A program made the position numbers and the translations under genes. A model generated the notes under the pieces. That model was not told the origin of the DNA. It made no database searches and worked only from the letters and a program-made list of their open reading frames with translations. This document shows positions 12,811 through 23,020 of a stretch of 64,000 bases of DNA, one piece after another (positions within the stretch are counted from its first letter, which is position 1; every line of letters starts with the position of its first letter). The DNA is from Beta vulgaris subsp. vulgaris. Lineage: Eukaryota > Streptophyta > Magnoliopsida > Caryophyllales > Amaranthaceae. Location of the stretch: NCBI RefSeq assembly GCF_026745355.1, contig NC_079204.1, positions 3,467,103 to 3,531,102 on the forward strand. Reading direction: 5' to 3'.

Positions 12811-13081
12811 TACTCTCTCTGATTTTTTTTAATTGTTACACTAATACACTTGTACTTTTTACGAATGCCAATGCATAACTTTGGGAACATATATCTTTAG
12901 TTTTAGATTTGTAAAAATTATAAAAAGTACATATTAATAAAATACATGTTAAAACGAATCCAACAAGATCTCACATAATTATATTTTTATTCACGTATAA
13001 ATTACAAATGATGGTCAAAGTGAACTTTGTGAATAGCGTAAAATGTCAAAGTGTAACAATTAAAAAGAAACGGATGCAGTA
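12811..13081. mobile_element. Stowaway-like MITE, second copy in tandem
   Basis: The left end TACTCTCTCTGATTTTTTTT runs into AATTGTTACA, and the right end has TGTAACAATT running into AAAAAGAAACGGATGCAGTA. The interior matches the neighbouring element at 12501-12753 in inverted order (for example TTTTTATAATTTTTACAAAT), so both belong to one subfamily and sit only about 60 bp apart. Confidence 0.75.
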
Positions 13082-13899
13082 TATGTTTACACTACCTAAA
13101 TAATGAAACTATTTTTTCACTCGAAATAACCATCGAAAACTCGAAATAACCTGACACAGTCCCAGCCAGACCTGACAAACGTGAAGATAGTGATGGCCAC
13201 TAGTGGGGGTTGGGCGGGCTATGTTTATAATTCACGGTCCAAGATCGGAGCTTAAATTTTACCGGTTGGAAGGACTGGTTGGCAGGCTGAAAAAACTTTA
13301 CCCATGACGGTGTGTTTCACGGTTTGGATCCTGTTATGACAGTTTGTGGGCCTAACATGAGATTTTTTAAAAAAGAATATGTAATAATAGGAATGATTTT
13401 TTATTATTACATAAAATCTTTGAAATGAATTGAAATATATACAATTATTAATATTAATGAATAATTTTATTATTTTGAATTTGATTAAATTATAATATAT
13501 GCAATTAGATTCAAAATATATACAATTTGATTAAAATACACACAATTTGGTTGGATAATTACTAGGCTGGTCTTTTTCGGGTCATGGACTGAGTTAGGCA
13601 GTTTTAGTAGTGGCTTTCGGGGGCTAGCTCAAAAAATCCGGCTCATCCACCAATTTTACGGTTCAAGCCAAGCTGCTCAGACTTTTCGCAGGTCCGACCA
13701 ACGAGGTGGGTTGGGCTGGATGGCCCGCACTGCTGGCCATCTCAACGCGAAGATAACACGAAATCAACCCATGTGACCCCAAAGTGTCATGAACCCGACC
13801 CGATCCGACCCCGACCCGAACCCAACTCCCCTTGTATGTTACCCCCATTAGCCTACATGAAACTTGAAAAAAAGTTTGCTTGTGTCTGCTTGTGTCTAA
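13082..13899. other. Intergenic DNA, no gene seen
   Basis: About 800 bp upstream of the receptor gene and its two Stowaway copies. Short frames occur but none resembles a known protein. A GC-richer patch at about 13560-13830 holds repeated CCGACC/CCCGACC motifs and is unexplained. Confidence 0.4.
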
Positions 13900-14948
13900 G
13901 GGTCTGTTCTGTTCAGCTTATTTTAACTCATTTAAGATCTTATAAGATCATATAAGATAAGATAAAATAAAATAATATAAGTTAAGATGTTCTGTTAACT
14001 TTAGGGGTGTAAGTGGATTGGACTGGATTGGATTTTGCCAAATCCAAATCCAGTCCAAAGTTTTTTGGACTCGGGAAATTGAGTCCAAGTCCGATCCAAA
14101 TAATTTTTGAGTCCAGTCCAATCCAGTCCGATAATTTTTTCTTGAGTCCGAATCCAGTCCAGTTCAGTCCGATTTTTTTTTCCGATTTAGATTCAGTGAT
14201 TTACAACGTTTTTTGAGATGCTTGAGCATTTGACATCTGATTCAATTATCAATATCCACAAATTAGATTGAAAGCTTAAATTAAAGTAAAATACTATGAA
14301 TAAAAAGTTGAATTAGATGCTTGCCTTGATCTAAGTTGAGAGGAAGTAGAGAGACTGAGAATTAATCTGAGAGAGAAATAGAGAATGCGAGAGTCGAGAC
14401 AGCGAGGTAGAAAGAAAATGAAGAGTAAGAGGAAGTGAGTAGTAAGGACTGAGGAGTGAAGTGAGATAGAATTAGTTGGCTACTAGCCTACTACTGCAAT
14501 ACTGCTAGTATAATTTACTTATTTAACAAATGGAGCTAAGTGCAATAGTCTGGCGCCAGTTGAAATATTTAGAGAGGGAAGGTTGAAAACTCCAAAATTT
14601 TAAAAGTAGTATCAATTTTTTTAAATATATACATTATATATGTATTAAATATATAATATATATACAAATATTTTTGGACTGGACTGGACTCCAAAGGGAT
14701 GAGTCCAAATCCAGTCCAAAAATATTTGGACTCGAAAATTTGAGTCCGAGTCCAGTCCGAAAAATTTTCAGTCCAGTCCAGTCCGACAAGTTTGGACTGG
14801 ACTGGATTGGACTCGGGACTTTTCGTAATCCGCTTACACCCCTAGTTAACTTATCTTCACTCATTTCCAGAAAAAAATATGAGAAGATAAGATCGTCTAA
14901 GATCTTATAAGATAAGGTAAGACAAAATAAGTTGAACAGAACAGACCC
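13900..14948. mobile_element. Tourist-like (PIF/Harbinger) MITE interrupted by a hAT-like element
   Basis: The outer element has 25-bp inverted ends, GGGTCTGTTCTGTTCAGCTT on the left and the complement of AAGTTGAACAGAACAGACCC on the right, with one mismatch. It is flanked by TAA on both sides (13897-13899 and 14949-14951), the usual PIF/Harbinger target duplication. Its body repeats AAGATCTTATAAGAT and AAGATAAGATAAAATA motifs in inverted order. Without the 843-bp insert and its 8-bp duplication it is only about 198 bp, so it is a non-autonomous MITE. A degenerate relative is at about 60932-61080. Confidence 0.88.
14002..14844. mobile_element. Nested non-autonomous hAT-like element
   Basis: It sits inside the Tourist-like MITE. 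The ends are TAGGGGTGTAAGTGGATT and the complement of AATCCGCTTACACCCCTA, 18 bp with one mismatch. An exact 8-bp target duplication, GTTAACTT, lies at 13994-14001 and 14845-14852; eight bases and a (C/T)AGGG terminus are diagnostic for hAT. Both subterminal regions are packed with repeats of GGACTGGACT/AGTCCAGTCC, the usual transposase-binding layout in hAT elements. No transposase is encoded. Confidence 0.92.
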
Positions 14949-15807
14949 TAAATGTTTATGTTCTAATGTACTATAATGTAAGTTAGCACACTATTATTGT
15001 TTTTTTTTTGACGGAAAGAAAAGGGATTTCATTAATATTTCGCCAAACGACACTTACAAGCCATTTCTGAAAAACATAAAATTCTAATAGAAATACATAT
15101 CACCCTAGAAATGTAAACATCGCAGATTTGACTTAATTTTGCCTTAATAAAAATCTTCATCTGAAGCAATGCAATCTGTGAGTTCGCTCTGGTTCGTCAT
15201 ACGATCTGCACATGCGAAAATTTTGGGATGAACGTACTCCAATAGTCTTCCATAATTTTACAGAAGTTGTGAAATCCTAATTCTTCAAAAACCAACACAA
15301 TCAACATACTAGAAAAAATCACCATATAAAAGATGGGAACTTTTATTGAAAGCAAATAAATAGGATTTTTCGGGGCTTATCACTGGTTAAAACACCAGTG
15401 GTAGCCCCTAAGAAAAGGAAGAAGGAAGAAGAAGAGGAAGAAAGAAGGAAGGAAAAAGCTTTAAAAAAGTGAAAACCCTAACCGCGGAGGCTAGGAAGAA
15501 ACCCTCCCAAGGAAAAACCTAAAGGGAACAAACTCTCTCTAGAAAACTAGAGAAAGAACCGGAAGGATTTTTTAAAGTAAGATACTTTTACTAACTATTC
15601 TACTAGTTGATTTTTCCTTTTAACTTATCTTCACTCATATTATTATTATATATCTAGATTATGACAAAAATCAAAACCCTTTTCATTTTCCTTCTTTCTA
15701 CAATCCTGAAAAGAAATGTTGATAACTTGGACTACCTGTCTACTTGTCTCCATTAGAAAGTGTTGTTGTTTAAATGCAAAATATAATAACACTATCTACT
15801 CAGCCGT
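14949..15807. other. Region holding a LINE remnant
   Basis: Apart from the minus-strand LINE-derived piece at about 15000-15575 I see nothing functional between the nested MITE and the tRNA gene. Confidence 0.4.
15000..15575 (-). mobile_element. Internally deleted LINE, both ends present
   Basis: On the minus strand the segment ends in ATGAAATCCCTTTTCTTTCC, then GTC and a run of A (T-run at 15000-15009 on the plus strand), the common 3' end of plant L1-type LINEs. Its other end is a polypurine/polypyrimidine leader with CCTCCGCGGTTAGGGTTTTC, resembling the 5' leader of such elements. The reverse transcriptase body is missing, so only about 0.6 kb remains. I did not find a convincing target duplication. 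The assignment rests on remembered LINE ends and is moderately sure. Confidence 0.55.
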
Positions 15808-15881
15808 GGTGTCGTGGTGTAGTTGGTTATCACGTCAGTCTAACACACTGAAGGTCTCCGGTTCGAGTCCGGGCGACGCCA
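15808..15881 (+). tRNA. tRNA-Val(AAC): tRNA-Val, anticodon AAC
   Basis: A complete cloverleaf of 74 nt. The acceptor stem GGTGTCG pairs with CGACGCC (one G-U pair) and is followed by discriminator A. The D arm carries TGGTGTAGTTGGTTATCAC (internal A box). The anticodon stem TCAGT/ACTGA closes the loop CTAACAC with anticodon AAC at 15842-15844, reading valine codons after A-to-I editing. The T arm CCGG-TTCGAGT-CCGG contains the B box. There is no intron and no encoded CCA. A TTTT terminator for RNA polymerase III follows at 15884-15887. All paired positions are intact, so the gene looks functional. Confidence 0.97.
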
Positions 15882-15887
15882 GATTTT

Positions 15888-16959
15888 CTTCATTTTTTGG
15901 AAACTCTTTCTATGAAGCAAATATAAAAATAAAAACTCATTTGAATTACTTGAATTTTTTTGTTTGGCCTCTAATATTAAGAAGACTGAAATCCATCTGT
16001 AGCTTTGCTGAAAGTCAGAAAATTCATGGTTAATGACCTATTATGTTTGTACTTGATATAATATGTATTGTGACAAATGTGAAAAAACAAATAGAAGAAT
16101 GAATAAAAACGGAGGGAGTTGTTAACAGTCAATCATACATATTTTTGATGTTTTTTAGGTGAACAATCATACATGTTCTTTTTTGGGTGAAAAATCATAC
16201 ATGTTTCTTTTTTTTGTTTGAACAACCATACATGTTAACTCTTATGTATGTCATCTCATTGATTAGTACTCTATTCATCTATATTTTATAATCTTTCATT
16301 ATCTTATTAAAAGATGTTTATCATTTATGTATACCACTTGTCTTTTTTGTTGAGCGGTGAGTGTCCATAAATTAGGTTGAGGTCAATTTTTTCAATATTA
16401 ATTAAGAGTTAGCGAGTTAGGGAACACCTTAACATTGAAACACGCAAAAGGGTTTGCCTTCTTAATATTGAAACATACAAAGAAAAGCATGTGATGACAA
16501 TTAAAAAAACAAACGAAACCATATAATACTATGATTAACTTCCAACTACATTTATTCAATGGGGAAAACATATCATGTGCTAACCAAAAAAAAAAAAAAA
16601 AGAAAAATATCGTGGAGGTAAGGGGTTATATCAATCAATTATTTTTGGTATTAGAGAGCGACTATGTGTAATGATATTGATGGAATATCTTGAATTTTGT
16701 ACCATCTTTTCTCACAATACTTACACAATTAATATAAATACGGCAATGGGCATTCACGGGTCATATTAATTAGTAAATTGCTAAATTAGGAAGAGAATCA
16801 TACAAAAAAGTTAGAGAATCAAATGAGATTGCTAGCAATTAATGCAGCATATATTAGGTATTATTTTTCTAAGTTGGATTTGTATGTTTGCCTAGCTATA
16901 TAAACTAGAATAATTACTAATCTTATATGCACCTGAAATTCTTATCATCAAGATTATCC
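15888..16959. other. Intergenic DNA between tRNA-Val and the defensin-like gene
   Basis: I see no gene. A lone Stowaway-type end (AAAACGGAGGGAGTTG at about 16107) and repeats of CAATCATACATGTT (16130-16240) are present. The last 200 bp should hold the promoter of the defensin-like gene; TATATAAACTAGAATAATTA near 16899 is a plausible TATA region about 60 bp before the start codon. Confidence 0.4.
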
Positions 16960-17725
16960 ATGGCGAAGAGCATTTTTGCTTTGTTCCTCATACTGTCACT
17001 CGTTTTGCTTCCAAACGGTAATTATATTTATATCCTACAAGCTAGCTAAATTACATGATTATTAATAATTCTATGTAATCATTATATGAAATACTAGTAA
17101 TATGTACTCTACTAAAGTTCCCTTTAGGACCTCATATTCTTTGTTACTTTGAAAAATAAGCATGTCATTAGTTATTACTAACAAAGGTGATTCTTAGGCT
17201 CATACAATCAGGACAACATAATAGGGCCTCAAAAATATAATGATCTCAAAATATATTTATTTTTGATTGTTTTAAGATTAGACAAAAGAAAACATTTGGA
17301 TCAGTAGTAAAAGTGTAAGGAAAGGAATAAATAGAACATGAAATTCATCAAAATTTTATTGTTTAAACTTTTGAAGATAGTCGCCATTAGCCAACTGTAA
17401 GTACGAATCTTATACTTATATCTTTTTTGAACTACAAATGAAGAGCCCAATTAAAGAAATTGTACGGATTCCAATTATTTTTTCTCATATTTGCCCCGTC
17501 CCTGATTAGTAATCCTTAATCCTTTTTTTTTTGTGCATGGTTCGGACAACATTACCAGATAGCGTCTTAGCACATGATCGAGGACCATGTTCTGATTATC
17601 CAATTCCTTTGCAAAATTGCAGTGATGAGACGTGTAGAGAGGCTTGTATTGCTTCGACTGGTAAATATAAAAACGGTGGTTGCATGAATAAGGCTTATTG
17701 TTGTTGTAATTTCGTGTTTAAATAG
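16960..17725 (+). CDS. Defensin-like secreted cysteine-rich peptide (two exons)
   Basis: Exon 1 (16960-17017) encodes a signal peptide, MAKSIFALFLILSLVLLPN, and ends in phase 1 at a good GTAATT donor. Exon 2 begins at 17559 (after ACCAG) and runs to the stop at 17723-17725, giving about 74 residues in total. A second acceptor 12 nt on (TTAG, exon from 17571) keeps the frame and would remove four residues. The mature part has eight cysteines spaced C-x9-C-x4-C-x3-C-x10-C-x5-C-C-C. The CxxxC plus CxC pair is the pattern of cysteine-stabilised alpha-beta defensin folds, and a single phase-1 intron after the signal peptide is typical of plant DEFL genes. Role (antimicrobial or reproductive signalling) cannot be told from sequence. 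Confidence 0.8.
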
Positions 17726-18528
17726 TACCAATGCAAGTTGATGGACGTAACTCCTGAATAAAATGTCGATGCTTGATATATTTTGCATAGCAATGGATTC
17801 CTTCTTTTAACTTTTTGGATATAACCATCATAATGAATCAAACATGTGAACATTTAAAACATACTTTAATTTGATTATTTTTAAAAAGGGTAGCAATGTA
17901 TAATTAAATACTTACACCTCTAAGGCTCTAACATTGGATACTTCATATATGAAGTAATTCATTTCACTTTTTGTAAAATAGATATTGAACTTAACTATCG
18001 TTTTTTATAAATCAAAATAATTGTAATTAGTTTTCTAACTAAATAATTCAGTATATCTGTACTTTTTTTTTTTGTCTTTTTACTAATTTAATATATATAT
18101 ATTAAAGAGCACCTATACTTTGACAACTAATATTTGATGATTATAAACTTATTATAGACCCTAAAAATATACATGTCCGGTTGAGATGTGATGTGGGTGC
18201 ATTGTGATGTCTAAGAACAGGATCTAAAAGGTCGTCGTATCGAGTGATTGAATCATAGTCTCTTATCATAATAATGGCTTAATAAGTAATGGGTGACAAT
18301 AAACAACTAGCTAGCTATACCAAAAGCTAATTTTGTTGAAAAGAAGCATACAAGTATATGTCTGTAGGAGTGCCAATTTATACCTATATCCTCAATTCCT
18401 CACTCTTGTAAATAGGTATAAAAAGTTTACTTCAGAAAAAAAGGTACAAAGACTTTGTATTTATGTATGCTCATTTACATCATATCATACATGGTTTTGA
18501 CTTTTAATGAGACCTATAATTGATATGT

Positions 18529-18651
18529 GAATGGGGGTATCAGCGACTTTAGTTAGTAAAGTCTTGTAAGACTAATACCTAAAATTTGGAATTGAATCTC
18601 GTTTTCATCAATGCGCTTAGTCTCTCTCTAACATCCGAAACAAAAAAAAAA
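18529..18651 (+). mobile_element. SINE with A-tail and short target duplication
   Basis: A roughly 120-bp segment with an A-box-like start (GACTTTAGTTAGTAAAGTC), a weak B box (GGAATTGAATCTCG) and a terminal A run is bracketed by TGATATGT at 18521-18528 and 18652-18659. Structure fits a small tRNA-derived SINE. Confidence 0.65.
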
Positions 18652-18674
18652 TGATATGTAAAGACACCGATAAC

Positions 18675-18955
18675 CAATAGTATCTCACCCCTTATACCGG
18701 AGCGGTGCTAGCCGAATATTTTATATACCGTGAACGACACACTTTAATCATATATGATGATCTTTCCAAACAAGCACAAGCTTATCAACAAACGTCTCTT
18801 CTATTACGAAGACAACCGGGACGTAAAGCTTATCTAGGAGATGTTTTTTATTTGCATTCACGACTGTTAAAAAGAGACCCCTAAATCAAGTTCTCGTTTA
18901 GGTGAAGGAAATATGACGCTTTATTAATGGTTGAGACCCAACCAGGAGATGTTTT
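18675..18955 (+). pseudogene. atpA: Nuclear plastid DNA insertion: atpA fragment
   Basis: In one frame from about 18682 the DNA reads as the central part of the plastid ATP synthase alpha subunit: [20 protein letters not shown] at about 18711-18770, then [14 protein letters not shown] and [13 protein letters not shown]. It continues in another frame as SSSRLGEGNM and, after a further shift, VETQPGDV. A single-base insertion near 18879 puts a stop (TAA) where the intact gene reads on, and several substitutions replace conserved residues. The wording (AEYF, YRERH) matches the plastid protein rather than mitochondrial Atp1. It is a decayed NUPT of about 280 bp, not expressed as ATP synthase. Confidence 0.88.
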
Positions 18956-19259
18956 AGCTCGTTGGTTGAACACTAACACCAGACTGAGTAAAAACAGGCT
19001 AAAAGGAATTGGACAAAATGCAAAATATTTTGAAAGAATAACTGTCCAAGAAAGCCTTCAATCATCGTTTCACAAGTGTAAATTTAAAACGTAACTAAAG
19101 GAGCAACAAAACACAATTGCCTGATTAACATAAAATAGATTGAGTACCTCATGAACATTATTTATACTTCAGGGGGAAAAACAATCCTTCTATGAACCTC
19201 TCCTTAACATCTGAGAGTGTACAACATCAGAATCACTCAAAAAACCCAATAAGAGAGGT

Positions 19260-22200
19260 CTATTCTGTTGCTTCCACATGTTCAGGAGCTTCGGTTTCTT
19301 TTAACTTCTCCAAAGAAGAGACACGTTTATCCAGAGAATCGTGCAGAAGTTTCATCTACAGAAGTAAAACAAAAAATTCTGAGTGTAAGAGGCGAGCATA
19401 TAACGTACACAAACTAGCAACTAGTTCATCAAAACTAACGTAGTAGATTTTCCACAAGCGCATAGTTAAAGCAGAATTAGCGGTAACTAATCTACATGAC
19501 AATAGAATAAATTGGATAATTGCTATACATAGCCCAAATCGCTGAGTCGAAGAAGCTAGAAATATAAACATTAATAACCCCAGTTGATGCATGGTTATAT
19601 CATATATTCTGCAATTAATACTATCTCAGGAAAATGTATTAAACGAACGTGAATTTTGATGTTATATAAATGATAATACTTTCATAGAGGTCACACAATA
19701 AGCCGTGATTTACATATAAAAAAAGCTCTAGGTAACTACTGACAAAGTAGATTTATAGTAGAGTTTGCAAAAACCACCAATATTGTTGTTATGACCAAGC
19801 ATTCTCCATCAGCTCATCGTAGTTCAAAGTTCAGCAGGTCAAGTCAAATGCATAATTCCTCTTCTAGATTCAATATGTTTCTCAAATAGGATGCTAGGTA
19901 ACAAATAAAACCAACCATTACAAAAGAATGTGAAGAGAAGACCTTTGTTCTTTTTTTCCCCCCTCTGATATGGGGGTAGGGTTGTTAAGTAGAGATAACA
20001 GATAGTAAGATCCCCATATCGTCTTTCAATTGTTGTTCCATTAGCAAGCGCAATTATATCCATCACACAGTCAGTAGCTATTAGTCTCGGCTACAAGTTT
20101 TAAGACACAGGTATTTATCCACGTAGCATATAAGCAAGTTAAGCAACTCGGAATTTTAATCACTGGCAGCAGAATTTTTTAAGGCACCTACATTAACCAG
20201 CTTAAATGCACCAGCACGAGAAGGGAAAAACACATGAAAAAACAAGCAAGCAAGTATATATCACTCAAAAGACAAAGCATTCAAGAAATAAGAAATCATA
20301 AACCAAACTTAGTACAACAGCAATTGACTACCCAAAACCAGTGGCGTATCTAGGAATTTACTCATGGGGGTACGAATACGTAAGTAGTTAGACTCGTTAT
20401 TTTATTTTTTTTCAAAATAAAGCTTTATTAACATTTTTTTCTCCCTAAGTTTAAGTAAGAACTTAGATATAATTGCTAACTATTTAAGTGTTCAATAATG
20501 TTTCAATTTAAAAAACCAGATTTTTAGAAATAAGTTGTTCAATTTGAAAACAGTTGTTTAAGTATATAAATGAGAAAAAAAATTTCTCCTTAAGTTTAAG
20601 TAAGAACTTAGATATAATTGCTAACTATTTAAGTGTTCAATGTTCCAATTTAAATAACCAGATCTTTAAATAAGTTTTTCAATTTAAAAACAGTAGTTTA
20701 AGTATATAAATGAGGAAATTTTGAAGGAAAAAGAATAGAGACAAAATTATTATTTTGGAGCTTTTATTTTTGTGGGCTTATGAATTTGTAGTTGCAGAGT
20801 AAGCTTACTTATAAATTTTTAGTTTCACACTAATAGCCATAGGCCCATAGAGAGTAATATATAGTAAAAGTGTTGAAGATAAATTAAACATGAGTCAAAG
20901 GGTAAGTAATTAAAAGCATAAAAAGAACTTTGTGGGGTTTCGAACTCGAGACCTCCTCATAAATTCATGGATCTTTCTTTTCCCTTTTGCTACCAACAAG
21001 ACAAACCTCAACTTATTGATTTGTTTTCATTATTTTTCATAAATAATGGGGGTACAGCTGTACCCCTTGTACCCCCTCTAGATCCGCCCATGCCCAAAAC
21101 CCACAAAGCCAGGAAAAAGAAGGCTGTCAACAAGTAACAAGCTAACCAAGGATGTCTTAGCCTGGTGGTTAAGATTGAGGTTTTGTGAGGTTACATGTTC
21201 GAATCCCCCCTCCACTTCTTTGTTGTTCATTCGTGGCTCATATGGATCCAACAAAAAAAAAACAAGTAACAAGCTAAAAGTTTGACAAACAAAGGAAAAA
21301 AAAAGGGAACTATACTCAACAATCAAATGCAAATAAAAAACCAGAACAATCTTCTAACAGCAAGTGCCAAAAATAACAAAGTAACAAACTTACAGCAACA
21401 ATACCACACACATATTATAAGAAGAAAACATTAATTCCAGAACGCCATGCATTATGGCACACACTACTTTTACTCTCTAGTACTTAGATACTTTATTATA
21501 CATCGTTCTATAAGCATTATGAAGAGATCGTTTGATAAGAAGCCAAACAATCATAGAAACTTCAATATCTAGTGTCCTTCTAGTGACACATTAGGTAAGA
21601 AGACCCTAGTTAACAAAAGTTATTAAGGTGAAGAAAGAACACAGCAACTTCAAATTTCGCCAATGGTATATGCATAGAGAGAGATAAAATTATTTGTTCT
21701 AAGCCATGTTGAATTCAAAAGAGATCTAGCATGATATATCATTTATATAGGACTGGGCATTAGAAGATTTGTGCTTGGTCGTATTTGACAGCCTTGACAG
21801 GTATAAATATCACTTGCTCAATTCAAACTACGGATAAAAAAATGTGAAGCAAGGAAAAAGAGAAAAAGGCTGTGACAACTTCAAATATTGCCAATGGCAG
21901 ATGGTACAGAAGTTCGCTTGTCCACTTTGACCCACGATGATATACTAGAGTACATTTTGGCTTAGAATTAGCTCAAATAGCTCGTTACTGAACTCATAAA
22001 ATGGACTTGGATAGGATCTCTGCACCATCAGCATTTTCTTGAAAGCTTAAATCTAGCTAGGTGACTTTTTTACAAGCTATTGGTGCATATATTATAGTGT
22101 AAAAAAGGCATCACATTGCTTGTTATCCTACTCCAATTGCTGCCTAAACAACCCTAGGTAAATGATCAAAACCGACAAAAAGCTTCCCTTTTTCTTCTTA

Positions 22201-23020
22201 ACATTGGGGTCGCAGTTACTGCAAATAGATATGAAATCAACGACCAAAACCATGAGGTCGAAAAACCAGACCCTCAATCACTCAATTAGAGTCACCTAGC
22301 TCCCATTTCCTATGAACCTAGTAATAGTCCTAAAAAAACCAAACCAAGAAATCTACAACCTCACATCAATTTGCACTTAAATTCCTAACTGATATAACAT
22401 CAACCCATCCAACAACGGCCCGTGTTCGCATTTTGTAGCCTCAAGTGGTGCTGCCTTAATCTAACCAATCAAGACTACTAACGACGAAATTGCTAAAACA
22501 AAATCCTTCAACATATAAACTTCAGCCAAAATAACTAATCAGCATTGCAAGTTTGCAACCAAGTAAACTTAATAAAAAGTTCTCCATTCAATAAAATACA
22601 CAGATAAAAATGAGATACACCCATCAAATGCTCATATAACAATACCCAATTGATTAAAAAAAAAAAGTCCATCAAAACAAATTCACCCTAATAAACAGAT
22701 TATGAGTCTCAAACTTAAAATTGAACTTCAAATTCAGAACTGGGCAATTCCCATTTCCCAATTACAAACAATAACTTCCTAGATTAAACATCAAATTTTG
22801 CATCTTACAAACACAATCAAAACCCACAATCAAAACAGTAAAATTCATGTAAAAATTACCCAAATTTCAATTCATTAAGATGATGAGAGAGAAAAACCTG
22901 GTCAGAGATGGAATGATGGGCAAATTTGTAATCTTTGTAAAGGATGTAAAGACCAGCAGTTGAAGCCATAGCTGCACCTGCAAAAAATGATGCCAATCTT
23001 ACCCTTAGAACATAACCCAT
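19260..23020 (-). CDS. Small conserved plant membrane protein, 72 residues (two exons)
   Basis: Exon 1 is 22898-23020 (41 codons, from MGYVLRVRLASFFAG to SISDQ, donor CAG|GTTTTT). Exon 2 is 19260-19355 (TAG|ATG acceptor, then MKLLHDSLDKRVSSLEKLKE and 11 further residues to the stop). Both joins are phase 0. The start at 23020 is chosen because the longer upstream frame is basic, low-complexity and not part of the family as I remember it. Residues 9-27 form one hydrophobic span; the rest is a short amphipathic, coiled-coil-like tail. I recognise the pattern (FFAGAA...GLYILYKDYK.AH.SIS.Q) from unnamed plant proteins, but know of no function. The 3.5-kb intron carries a Mutator-like element and a SINE. 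Confidence 0.82.
20340..21092. mobile_element. Non-autonomous Mutator-like element (MULE) in an intron
   Basis: An exact 9-bp duplication, CCCAAAACC, flanks the element (20331-20339 and 21093-21101), as Mutator-type transposition produces. The ends are imperfect inverted repeats, AGTGGCGTATCTAG against the complement of CTAGATCCGCCCATG. It has no transposase frame. The interior contains a roughly 145-bp tandem duplication. It lies wholly within the intron of the small membrane-protein gene. Confidence 0.78.
20441..20714. repeat. Tandem duplication of about 145 bp inside the MULE
   Basis: The stretch starting CTCCCTAAGTTTAAGTAAGA at 20441 recurs at 20586 as CTCCTTAAGTTTAAGTAAGA. Both units continue through ACTTAGATATAATTGCTAAC and end in AGTATATAAATGAG. 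The copies differ by a few substitutions and small deletions, so the duplication is old or evolving freely. Confidence 0.85.
21146..21260 (+). mobile_element. Small tRNA-derived SINE with 17-bp target duplication
   Basis: A 115-bp insert is bracketed by AACAAGTAACAAGCTAA at 21129-21145 and 21261-21277 and ends in a run of A. It has an A box (TTAGCCTGGTGGTTAAG) and a B box (TGTTCGAATCC), so it is a tRNA-derived retroposon. The perfect duplication indicates a recent insertion. It lies in the intron of the small membrane-protein gene, next to the Mutator-like element. Confidence 0.92.

Noticed and set aside
15716..16033. 105-codon plus-strand frame
   Set aside because: It runs straight through the tRNA-Val gene and has no protein family resemblance.
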